Below are positions 24,485 to 35,585 of a stretch of DNA of 64,000 nt, in pieces (within the stretch, counting starts at the first letter, position 1; the number at the start of each line of letters is the position of its first letter). This DNA comes from Antedon mediterranea (taxonomy: Eukaryota > Echinodermata > Crinoidea > Comatulida > Antedonidae). The stretch is from contig NC_092672.1 of the NCBI RefSeq assembly GCF_964355755.1, positions 30,066,501 through 30,130,500 on the forward strand, written 5' to 3'. A program made the translations under genes and the position numbers. The notes beneath the pieces were generated by a model. That model did not search any database and was not told where the DNA came from. It saw nothing but the letters and a program-made list of their open reading frames with translations.

Positions 24485-25139
24485 AGGGGACTAGCAATGG
24501 GGGCTTAATGAATGTCTAGCAAAGGGGCTTAGTGAAGGGGCCTAGCGTCTATGCTTGGTACTGCATTATGAAATTCATCATACAGGAAGATATTTAAGAA
24601 ACATGAATGATATGATGTAGAGGTATGATTTGTTTAGGATTGTATACTTCAAAAGTTAATAAGGATTTTCGTTGATTTTTACAAAATATTATGACAAAAA
24701 AAAATTAATCTTTAGGTTCTGTTGGAGTTTGTTTGTTATAAGTTGCGAAAAGAATAATAATGTGCAATTGGTTATTTATTATTCATTATGCAAATGTTTA
24801 TAACAAAATGAGACGCTCATGTGGCAATTGACGTACGCTACATAGAGTGTTCGCGCTCCACAGAAGCGGTAATACAGGTGAATAAAATATACACGCTTAT
24901 GTCAACAACGGGTACACCAATCTAAATACCTGTGTAAAGCGTGTGTACGCGATCTTCTATAGCATGGTTCAATTGCAGACTATTGCATCCCATCGGTTAT
25001 ATAGTTCTGATATCGTCTAGAAATTCACATGAACTACTGTAAAATATGATACGCAGAAATAATGATTTAAAGTCAAATTTGAAATGAAAACAATTTTGCG
25101 AGGTATTCACTACCGTACTACAAAGAAAAGGTCCAGTCA
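24485..25139 (+). other. 3' UTR and downstream flank of the TfR-like gene
   Basis: Non-coding sequence after the stop codon. A candidate AATAAA polyadenylation signal lies at 24881-24886. A short GGGGCTTAGTGAA-like duplication follows the stop codon. No CAGTGN loop with a C-bulged stem (iron-responsive element) was found by eye, unlike the IRE-rich 3' UTR of vertebrate TfR1. Confidence 0.4.
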
Positions 25140-25545
25140 AAGAAATATTGTAATAGCAGCTGCCTGATAAAACTGTTTTTTAGTGAGGGATGTATACATA
25201 TTTATTCAGTAAAAAATTTGATCGAAGATGATTTTTTCAATTTGCATTTATGGAGCAGTCGAAAAAAAAGTATTGTAATAGCAGCTGCCAAAAACTGATT
25301 GCAATATGTCTGTGATGGATGTACAATGGATGGAACATATACCACACTAGTTCAGTTTAAATTTGAAAATTCAAGTTGATTTTTGCTTTTTGCAATAGCA
25401 GCTGTCTAAGACTGATAAAACGCAGCTGCCAAAACTGATAACTGCTTGCAATACTGTGTGTCCATGATGGTTGTAAGAAGTTTAGAACATGTGCCGCACT
25501 GGTTCAAGCTAAATTTAAAACAGTTATATAAAAAATTTGATGCGA
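25140..25545 (+). repeat. Degenerate tandem repeat around AATAGCAGCTGCC
   Basis: Three or four diverged units of roughly 125-165 bases share TGTAATAGCAGCTGCC, AACTGAT and GATGGATGTA blocks. Non-coding. Confidence 0.6.
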
Positions 25546-25604
25546 TTTTCGTAATGTACATGTGATAAATGTTTAAAAAAAACTACAGCGACAGACTTTA
25601 TGAT

Positions 25605-25672
25605 GAAATATTCAATTTGTTTATTTTTATATTTTCAATATGCTAACTAAATTAGATATACCAAAGGTGTCA
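25605..25672 (+). repeat. Direct repeat, partner at 26329-26396
   Basis: AAATATTCAATTTGTTTATT through ATATGCTAACTAA is repeated with few changes 724 bases downstream. Confidence 0.6.
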
Positions 25673-25750
25673 TGTGCCCAAAATGGTAGTCATTTGTTCA
25701 TATCACTTTTTTTTTTGTTACATAAAGTTTGATAGTGTGAAAGAGCTTTA
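25669..25750. mobile_element. Partial MITE family A copy
   Basis: Only the right half is present: ATGTGCCCAAAATGGTAG ... AAAGTTTGATAGTGTGAAAG and GAGCTTTAG. Confidence 0.6.
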
Positions 25751-26328
25751 GACATTCATACTAAAATCGATTGTTATGTGTTGCTGCATGCTTACTGACA
25801 TTACGCAATGAAGATGTGTAATATTCAACAGAAGGCAGGGTTTTAGTTTTAAATTTGTTTACATGCGTGACACGCTATTACACAGCTATTGAATCATTCT
25901 GTGCATACTACATGTTTGAAAGTGTGTACACAGAATGACTTTTTGACTCACCGGTTGAATTGTCATTAAAAGAAAGAAATATTATGTCTATAGTGTCAGA
26001 ATAGACAGTAGTAGTTAATATTATAATTTAAATTATGGTTATTATTGACACATTATTATTATTATTATTCATTTTTCACTATTATTTACCCTACGAAGAT
26101 ACTGTATAAAAGTAATAAATATTACTATATAAACAACAAATAATGTGGTAAGTCAGGACTACACAGAACAAACATTGATATTATTTTTAAGCTTGTTAAA
26201 TTTTCATAAAACATGATACAATTATTAGTAATAACCTTTTATTATTTAAGCAAATAATTAATGGAATACATTAATTTTCACTCGAGTACATCATGCCTAA
26301 AAGGCCTCAATGCTATGTACTAAAAAAG

Positions 26329-26396
26329 AAATATTCAGTTTGTTCATTTTTATATTTTCAATATGCTAACTAATTTAAATATACCAAGGGTTATGT
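26329..26396 (+). repeat. Direct repeat, partner at 25605-25672
   Basis: Second copy of the AT-rich block containing TATTTTCAATATGCTAACTA. Between the copies there is only AT-rich non-coding sequence. Confidence 0.6.
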
Positions 26397-27608
26397 CAAA
26401 CAGCTATTCCACTCAGGGTTTTTGGACTAAACTTCATTTTTTATTAATTACAGTTTTATTCACAACATACTGTATGAAAATATTATCATGTCATATTGGT
26501 ATTTTTAATATGTTTCTATATTATCTTTTACTTCTATGAAAAAATCTATAAAGGTATTTCATAAAATGTAGTTATTGCCATTTTTTATATTTATAACACT
26601 TGCTTTTTTAAGTCTTTAATTGTTTTAGATTTTTGACTTTTTTGAGTTATTTATTTATTCTCTATTAATAATATTCATAATATTTATATAAAAAAACACA
26701 AACCTAGGGCGGATTGCAATAAAAAGGTAATGATCACCTGGTTTTAGCCGAGACTTTGTAATGTGTTTATACCTACAATAATACACATAAGTAGTGTAAT
26801 ACATGAATAAATAAATATATTTATGTATATATGTACATGAATGGAATACTTAACGTATAATCTTATAATAAAAATAAGGGAGGAGTTAGAATAGGGAGCT
26901 TGCGATTTACGACGACTGTGGAACTAGGAACAAGGTCATGTCAATTTATGTGTCGTCAGTCGCCGTCTGGACCTAGAAACCAACAAAACTCTAGTCGAGG
27001 TGGAGCGAGAGGAAGTGCTTCCTAAATTCCCTGCATTCGTACAATGAAATGACATAACTTGTTAGGTTGCCAATTGTCGCACCAAAAGCTTTCTAATAAT
27101 TAACTTGTGAACAAAATAATTGAAATTTCTTTTATTTACTTTTTTAATATAGTTACATGACTATGATATTGTAATGTACTTTGGCTGTAGACTTTCATGA
27201 AATCCCAAGTCAGGCTTAAGCCCTTATCCTTATATTGCAATCCGTCCCTGAACATGTTACAAAATAAGGGTGCTTACATTTTTTTCCTTTCATTACCGTT
27301 TTAATTTGTAATATAAATATTGAGGTGTTTTGTTGTTGTTTTTTTTTTCAAAATTTGTAAATATTGTAAATACAGATTTCTATACTGCCTACAGAAAATA
27401 AGTGTTTGCAGAATTTTAAATTTTGTTCTAATATGGTTTAAAAATTGTGTTTTTACATGTTAAACAAGAGCTTTCTTTTTAATAATTTATTGCTTACAAA
27501 TAAGAACCTTGGCACCCGCAGGGGTCTGGTTATGTACAAAATTATAAAATGAATTGCTTTCAATCAAGTGGTTAAAAATGTTAAGTATTCATTTGAATGT
27601 TATCTTGT
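26397..27608. other. Gene-free stretch
   Basis: AT-rich. A repeat copy beginning TAGGGAGCTTGCGATTTACG at about 26892 is the only recognised item; its relatives are at 13811, 39928 and 42660. Confidence 0.4.
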
Positions 27609-27757
27609 TAAGCTCTATCTACACTGTCAAACAAGTTTGAAAAGTGTTATGTGCCCAAATGATGGTAGTGATATGCCCAAATATGGTAGTGATGTGATGT
27701 CATCATGTCCATATATGGGCACATCAAATTTTTTGATAATGTAGACAGAGCTTTAAT
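27609..27757. mobile_element. MITE family A copy
   Basis: TTAAGCTCTATCTACACTGTC to AATGTAGACAGAGCTTTAA, with a doubled GCCCAAATATGGTAGTGAT core. Confidence 0.75.
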
Positions 27758-28269
27758 TAGAAACTTACTATTTAAGATAAAGTGACTAATAGTGTTAATT
27801 TGTTACCATAATCATTTTGCCAAATTCGAAAAGGTTTACTTTCTTTAACAATTTAAAGTTTTCTTTTCTTTTTAATTGGAGAATAACAAATCCAATAATG
27901 GATTCTATATTTATCGACTGAAATATTTGTACAAGTTTGTATGCTGCTCTTCCATAGGTTAAAAACATTGTTTGCAGTTCTTGCAGGGTGTTGTTGTTGA
28001 AGTTTTAATGTTTTGCTGTGTTGCAATTTTTCTATGCTGCGTGTATTTTAAGGCAACTGATTTTTTGTTTTTATTGTCTAGTTTTAGTTTACTTGATTGA
28101 TACATGATTGGTATCACGTCTAGCGATGTTAAACATCCTGCTGTATCGTGTCTTCTGACTGCTACCTTCATCCCATGGGATACTGTAGTATAGTAAGAGA
28201 TTATTTAGAAGGTTGTATAAGTTAAAATTTAGGAGTATGCCAACAGCAGACACGATTACAAAAGGATGT

Positions 28270-28455
28270 TTAAGCGTGGTTCCCACTAGCGACGCAACGC
28301 AAGGACGTAACGCAACGCAAGTAAATTGACCAATCACAAGCGATGGCTTATTTGATTGTGATTGCTAACTGTCTATAACTTCGCTTGTCATTGGTCAACA
28401 CACTTACGTTGCGTTTACGTCCTTGCGTTACATTCTAGTGGGAACCAAGCTTTAA
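28270..28455. mobile_element. MITE family B copy (GGTTCCCACTAG termini)
   Basis: Starts TTAAGCGTGGTTCCCACTAG and ends CTAGTGGGAACCAAGCTTTAA. Long inverted arms carry ACGCAACGCAAGGACGTAACG and its inverse, with ACCAATCACAAGCG/CGCTTGTCATTGGT inside. Nearly the whole element can fold on itself. Confidence 0.8.
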
Positions 28456-28969
28456 TGTTGCTGGACATCATACCGTACAAGAATCGGCTGTTTAGTTTTG
28501 CCATCAAATTATTAGTATATAAACATTTTATTTTAGAGGTATAGTTCATGTATATGAGAAAGATAATATAACATAAATTATGCAGTTGAATTTAGATTTG
28601 GTACGACGAGTTTATGCGGGTACTGTACTGTGATCATTTCAGGATATAAACTAATGTGCTAAAAAACCTAAAAGTTTGTGGAAAAAGTTTAATGGGTGTC
28701 TGGAGTACTCAGGTTGGTGGTTGGTATAGTAGTGTTTAAAAAAACATAGAAAATGCATCGAGGTCAATGTTTACTATTTAGGTCAAAGTTTGATGTTGGT
28801 ATATAATATTATTTGTAAATCTGTAAATTGTAAAATATGGTTGTGGACTAAAGTATTAGATAAAGCATAGGCCATAGCTACCAGTATGGTTAGTCCAGTA
28901 TACTAGAAAAACACTAATGTTGTAATAATAATAATAATTAATATATTTATATATAAGCATCCAAAGACA

Positions 28970-29166
28970 AATTACTGAAAAAAATACTGTGGGTATCAGT
29001 GGCTGGATCTCAATGAAGATATTAACTGAAATAAGCAACTGAAAAAAATGACAATGCTGTGGGTATCAGTGGCTGGATCTCAATGGAGATATTAACTGAA
29101 ATAAGCAACTGAAAAAATGACTATGCTGTAGTTATCAGTGGCTGGATCTCAATGGAGATAACAACT
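28970..29166 (+). repeat. 69-bp tandem repeat, about 3 copies
   Basis: Units contain GGTATCAGTGGCTGGATCTC and AATGGAGATATTAACTGAAA followed by AAGCAACTGAAAAAA. Confidence 0.8.
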
Positions 29167-29169
29167 AAA

Positions 29170-31239
29170 ATAAGCAAAAAGCTAAAACAGAATGTAAATT
29201 GCAGAGTTTCCGAGAAACACCAGCCCTTCAGCGTATATATATATATAAAATTAAAAAATTTGAATAACTTGTATGTAAAGTTTTTAGAAATTCAAAAGAT
29301 GCGCCTCCTCTAGGAATGCACTTCTAAACCGCCGTACTACTGGTAGCTACGGCCGTGTAAAGTATCTCGGCTTTCTTTATAATTATATATTCTACTTTTG
29401 ACATTAGATATTCATTTAATTCATATAATCTCTGGTCCATAGAAAGTAACATTACGTACATAAAAATTATTTTAAAAAAATATACTGTACTGACTATTTA
29501 AAATAAGACGCGCTCTCAGGTCAGGATGGTACTTCCCCTGGAGAGCATCTTTGACTCATACAAGACATGTGTACCTTATTCACATCTTAAACAATTGATA
29601 TTAAAATACAATTTACCAAACTTTTTTTTCATAAATTTTACACAGTGGTCTGTAAACAAGGGTCCAGTCCATAAATGCTTTACCTCTTTTGATACTGTAG
29701 TGCAAATATTTGATTACTGTACAATGTGGTTATAAAAGGTAAATCTTATATATGTATGTTGGCATACATAGGGACTTTTTATTTCACTAAACACGGCAAA
29801 TCGTGTTATCGTATGTTATTTTACGGGTAATTGAAAATCTTATTACAGTTCTTTATTGGTCGATTTAATTTCCCAATAGAACCTATTATATGAAATGTAA
29901 ATAGAATGGCACATACCTGTATAAATGAGAACGTAGTATTGTAAAACCAGTGCATAACATCAAGTGTAAATAAAGAACTTGTATAGAGTTACTAAATACT
30001 CAAACACAGTAGTATTTCCTTATGTACTGTATGCCTAAAAAAAGTAAGATGTTAATTAAGATGTAAAACTACTTTCATATTCGCCCTAAAAATACATCAA
30101 TGTTTGTTTTTGAGGGGAGGAATGGTTCTCAATCTAGTTTAATACTTCTTAAAACCGTATATATTTAGATCATTGTGTGTTGCTTTTACATCATTGGCAT
30201 CTCTATGTTGCTTAGGGATCAGGGCAAAGTTTTTCTACTGCAGTAAATGCAGTGACTACATTTTTTAATGCTTAGTTTGTCTCAATGTAGAAGATTTTAA
30301 GTCAGTCAATAAAATAAAAAGTGCATGATTTACCCCAAAAAGACAAGTAGTAAAATGTAGTAACTGCAGTAGAAAAAGTTTGGCTGTGATAATATGACAT
30401 CATCATGTCCATATATGGGCACATCACATTTTTTTGTCCCATAAAGTTTGATAGTGTATACAGAGCTAAAGTGGTGGAGACTGCATGTCCAGCCAACCAA
30501 ACATTGTAGTGTAAAGATACATTATGCAGTAGGTGACGCAGATATCACTTAGGAAATTCAATATCTTGTTGTATACCATCCTAATATTTCCTGATTCACC
30601 GTTAATGTGTATTGCTTAGTACCAATATATTATTGTGATTAAATGTATTAACCAATCATTTCTTTTTTTATTAGTATTTCAATGGTAATGATATGTTATA
30701 TATGGTATTATTGTGAATTCCCAGAAAATCTTAAAATTTATATTTTGTTTGATCTGATATAATTATGTTCAATAAATTTTGGAATTATTTAAGCTATTAT
30801 CTGCTTATATGTGTTTATTATTGTACTGTATGGTGTACATAGGCAATGGTATGCACTATGCACTAGTGGTCCACATCCTTTTTTTTTTTTTTTACAGCAG
30901 GGATGGATGGTCCCCTCACATTTGAATGGTAAACCCATTGTATAAAATAGCTTTATATTGTTGGAAACCCTGTTTTGTTTTGTAGTGTTTTTATTTTATT
31001 TGTTTTGCTTCTCAGATGCCTGTGTCCCCTAATATTTAAAATATAAATGTACATAAATGTCTAGTATCTTGAAGATTAGAACTGGATATAAGCTTATTAA
31101 TTTGACCTTTCTGTCTGCAAAAACATCTTCCTTGAGATCAATATATCGCCCGCTTTACCAACATGGCTTAGTAATAGTTCAACACAAGCCTAGCCTAGAT
31201 TCGTATGCAGCGCATGTTCATTGCTGACTAGCTATCTAG
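29170..31239. other. Gene-free stretch
   Basis: AT-rich, with a (TA) run at about 29239 and a partial MITE family A copy at 30385-30470. No supported coding. Confidence 0.4.
30385..30470. mobile_element. Partial MITE family A copy
   Basis: GTGATAATATGACATCATCA, TCCATATATGGGCACATCAC and TTTGATAGTGTATACAGAGC are the right half of the family; the left end is missing. Confidence 0.65.
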
Positions 31240-31244
31240 GCTCA

Positions 31245-33065
31245 TAGTTGCCATTTCTGGCATTATTATGCTTTTTGGCATTATTTGGAGGCCCACGGCA
31301 TCTGGCATAATGCCGCGGCATTATTTAGCCGTTTTTAGCATAATCTGGCATAATTTTGTGTTTTTTGAACAACCAAAAAAATAATATACCACAGAACAAA
31401 AATAAAATATTTTGTTTATAAATCTTGCAATTTAATACATGTTATCACCTTATACAATATCATATCGTACACAAAACAGATCTGTTCGGGTTTTCCGTAC
31501 AATAGTCCTTCCATCCTTTCGTTTCGGACTTAATCGACTCTTCGGATAGGAAGGCTGCTCAAAAACTACCGTGTGTGCGGCGATATAAGGCAGTACAAAA
31601 AATCCGAAGAGGCTGAGCTATTTGGCCAATTATTGCTCTATTTCAGAGTTCATGCAGGTTATTGGATCCCCATGGGTGTAGAGACAATTGAACGAAAACA
31701 TTATGAAAGGGGTTTTGCTTTTTCAGTTCATAATTATAATATAAGCGGCCGCATCCCTACCCCAACCCTTAAAATGGCAATTTCCGGTAACTTAGAAGCT
31801 CTAATTTTAAAAAGAATTTCTTCTAGAGAATTTGTTTTCCATATTTCAAATTATATTCCATTTGCATCGTCGTAGCAATCCTATTTTCCCAAATGTTCTT
31901 CACCTCTCAGCCCCAGTAGTGACCATAGTGGGCGAGGTAATTTTTATTTCTAATTAAGTGCCATTACCGTCCATTGAGCAGCTCTATTTTTCCAAATTTA
32001 GAGACACTTATACATTTTTATTTCCTATTTTAAATTATAATTGCCATTTTCGAACTATGTGGTGGGCTAAGATCCTGGGGTACTAATAAATATATTTTTA
32101 TTTCATATTTGAAATTAAGTGTCATTTCCGGCCATCGAGCAGCTCTATTTTTCCAAATTTTTTTACCTCAGCCCCAACCGTGGTGGGGCTGAGGTCCTGG
32201 AGACCCTTAATATATATTTGGATTTCCTATTTTCAATTATAATTGCCATTTTCGAACTATGGTGGGCTAAGATCCTAGAGGTACTAATAAATATATTTTT
32301 ATTTCATATTTGAAATTAAGTGCCATTTCCGGCCATCGAGCAGCTCTATGTTCCAAATTTTCGTACCTCAGCCCCACGGTCGGGCTGAGGTCCTGGAGAC
32401 ACTTAATATATATTTTGATTTCCTATTTTCAATTATAATTGCCATTTTCGAACTATGGTGAGCTAAGATCCTGGAGACACTAATAAATATATTTTTATTT
32501 CATATTTTAAATTTAGTGGCATTTCCGGCCATCAGCATTTTTCCAAATTTTCTTATATAAACCATGGTGGGGCTGAGGTCCTGGAGACACTTAATATATA
32601 TTTTTATTTCCTATTTTAAATTATAATTGCCATTTTATAATTATGGTGGGCTAAGATCCTTTCATATTTGAAATTAAGTGCAAAGATCGAGCAGCTCTCA
32701 TACTTCAGCTCAAAAATTTTAAATTTCCATGGCTGTAACAGGTTTTTTTTTGGGAGGTGGGGGGGGGGGGGCGTGGATTGGTGTTGGTGTCATTTTCAAT
32801 TACCATTTTCGCACCCCATATATTTTTAGAATTATTAGTTATTACTCACAAAACTAAAAATATAAATTTTTGAACGACATAGGGATACAATTTTAGGCTC
32901 TATTTTGTGTCAGTTGGGGTTCTACAAACGTTTATTAGACATACAACCGTTGGTGGCGCTGTTTAGGGCCACATTTTGGGGATCTGGCATTATTTTTCCC
33001 AATCTGGCATTTTTTGAGACAGGATCCGGCATAATTTAAATTTTGTCGCTGGCAACGCTGTCTAG
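31245..33065. repeat. Composite repeat block bounded by TGGCATTAT words
   Basis: Clusters of CTGGCATAAT/TGGCATTATT lie at 31253-31352 and again at 32980-33040. Between them are the 200-bp tandem units of 31950-32690 and a G run at 32755-32771. The 100-codon frame at 31573-31875 lies inside and shows no family signature. It may be one large element. Confidence 0.5.
31950..32690 (+). repeat. About 200-bp tandem repeat, 4 units
   Basis: Each unit has GCCATTTCCGGCCATCGAGC, a CCTCAGCCCC...GGGGCTGAGG hairpin, TCCTGGAGACACTTAATATA and GCCATTTTCGAACTATGG blocks in the same order. Confidence 0.75.
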
Positions 33066-33697
33066 GCTTAACTTCACTGACAATAACACATTTTGAAGGT
33101 AGTAGGCCTGCATGATCTATATTTATTTAATCCGCCTATCTATCAAATTTGATCTAGGGTCTAGGCCCTGTTATGTCTAGGCTACATAGGCATCAGGACT
33201 AAACTAGACTGGTCTAGCCTAAGTCAGAGATAAGCTGGTTAGCCTGGCCATCGGGCCTACATCTGCCAGATATGTTGTTGTTGGCATATGAGTTGACATA
33301 CCTTATTTCTAGTTTGGCAGTAATTGACTGCTTATGGTCTCTACATTTTAGTTTTGTACTTCAAATTTATAAACAATTATTACTTTCTTGAATTAATCAT
33401 ACCTTCTTTGCTGAACTTTTGTCGTCTGTTGCATGCTGCATGGCGCGCTCTTATTTGAAAAAAACTTGTTATTACTGTGCTCTGATTGGTTGAATATTTA
33501 GAGAATGTACATGTGACGTATGAAGACACTGGCGGCTAAGTATAAGCAAAGAACCCGTTATGTTCTTTGGTATAAAATTCAGATGTAAGGAATGATGAAG
33601 TAATTCTAAAAAATAAAACAAAATACCGACTCAATAAGTATTGCTTCTCTTTGTATTTCAATGACACTCGTTATCGTATTTAGAGTACATAAGACCT

Positions 33698-33861
33698 TAT
33701 CTGTCTGTCTACACTATATCAAACTAGTTTGACAAAACAAGTGTGATGTGCCCAAATATGGTAATGATATGCCCAAATATGGTAGTGATATAACATCATC
33801 ATGTCCATATAAAGCACATTTTTATGTCGCATAAAGTTTGATAGTGTAGACAGAGCTTTTG
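33698..33861. mobile_element. MITE family A copy
   Basis: CTGTCTGTCTACACTATATC to GATAGTGTAGACAGAGCTTT, with a doubled ATGTGCCCAAATATGG core. Confidence 0.75.
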
Positions 33862-35286
33862 TAGGCCTATTTAATTGCTGGCAAGAGGACGCTTCTTTTG
33901 CCAAAGATTTACTGATTTTCAATCATGTCCATGATTATATATTATTACTAATAGGCCTACAGTAATGGTTTGGTTTATTGTTTAATAAATATTCTCTCTC
34001 AAAACCTTTTAATCCAATATTCGATTAATTTTGTTAAACACACAATTAAATAATTCAGTTCAGGTGGCATTGTAATATAAATTGTTCTGAATAATAAGAC
34101 ATATGCTTACGTCATGGGAAAGTCCCAAAAATTATTAGAGAAAATAATTCCATTATTATAATATACAAAACTAATACCACCACGACCTCGAGTTTGTTTT
34201 CTCTGTTACCGCACGCGATGCATTTTTTTTAAATGTCTTTTTAAATATCCAGGTCTTTCGACTGTAAATACTTAAAGTTTAGTTATTGCGACTCAGCGAG
34301 AATTATTAGTGAATTTCTATTAAGTCTTCAAGAACAGCATTAAGTAATATCTTAGGACCAGACGATTCGAGTGTAATGTTTGAGTAATAAAATATAGCTA
34401 GACTTACCCCCCCCCCCCCCCCACCCCACACCGCACTTCCCGAATTATTCATATTTTGCTGTGTTCGCCCCCTCAAATGTTTTCATTTTTAGTTTATTCT
34501 TTTTAGGCCCAAGCCTTTTCTTTGTTGCATCCAAAGTAACAACAGACATATAGACATGTGTTTTGTAATATTCTTTATTTGTACATTGTTAGCGTTCAAA
34601 AACAAGCACTAGTAACGAAAACAAAGTTCATTGCAAATTAAATAACATAAAAAATAGACAAAATTCCTTATAATATATTGTTGCATTTTTCCATTACATT
34701 CTAATTAAATAAACAAAGTAGGTCTAGTAAAATTAAATCACATCCGTTTTCTTGTCCATGCTTTCTTTAAGGTCATATGTCAATATTATTTGCATAATGA
34801 CAAGGTAAATCCGGGTATGTAAGTAAGTTTGCTTACGTCATTTCCGCACATAACCAATCTTATTTTCCTTCAAAAATGCCATCACAAAACTGGGCAGAAC
34901 ATTGTGTAAAGAAAAAGTCAATTCCAAACATTTTACATTACAATTAAAATACAGAACAGAATTAGTTGGCATAAAATACATTTAAAATGCAGAAGTAGTC
35001 ATTTTGTTGCAAAATGAGGTGGTAGTATTATATACTACACTTTAAAATAATAAGATCAAAGCTACTATTCAAACAATTGGCACTAAGGCGATGTTGCATA
35101 TTTTTACGTTGATCTAATTTTAAACCTAATATACATTTTCTTTTGTTTTGAACTTTTTTTTGATACTTCCCCTAAACGCAATCTACTTATAAACCATAAA
35201 TCGATGATTCCAGTTTAGTAGAATAGCCGTTACAAATATAATAATATTCACTTAAACCCAAATTGTTTCACTTTCGCCCCCCAACG
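33862..35286. other. Gene-free stretch
   Basis: AT-rich with a C run at 34407-34422. No coding or RNA gene recognised. Confidence 0.4.
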
Positions 35287-35585
35287 TCAAACTTTCTCTA
35301 TTCTATAATATGGAACTGACTTTTTCTTTATAATTTCTACCGATTCAATTTTCATTGAAAATACTTTAGAATCAAGTGCGTGTACTTCACGACGAGCTTT
35401 AATTAATAGTTTGTCTTTTTCTTTAAATATTTTGGATAATTCTTGTGGTAATATAACCTAAATCTCGTTCTTACAGAACACCAATCTACTGGCAATCCTG
35501 CTAACACATTACGTACTTTTGGAGAACACAAAACACATAAAACTGTAAACAATCTAACATCACATTCATAAAGAAAAAACTTAAT
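35287..35585 (-). pseudogene. Possible coding remnant with one frameshift, family not recognised
   Basis: Reading down the minus strand from an AG at 35587-35586, an open frame includes ...VRNVLAGLPVDWCSVRTRF; it then needs one extra base at the CC of 35457-35458 (plus strand) to run on as VILPQELSKIFKEKDK... and ...YYRIEKV before a TGA at 35287. The second half is rich in Glu, Lys and Asp and poor in the Phe/Tyr/Asn/Cys mix of chance frames here. The join was made after the fact, and chance open frames of this length are common in such DNA, so support is weak. Confidence 0.22.

Noticed and set aside
31573-31875. 100-codon plus-strand frame
   Set aside because: It lies inside a composite repeat block and matches no family.
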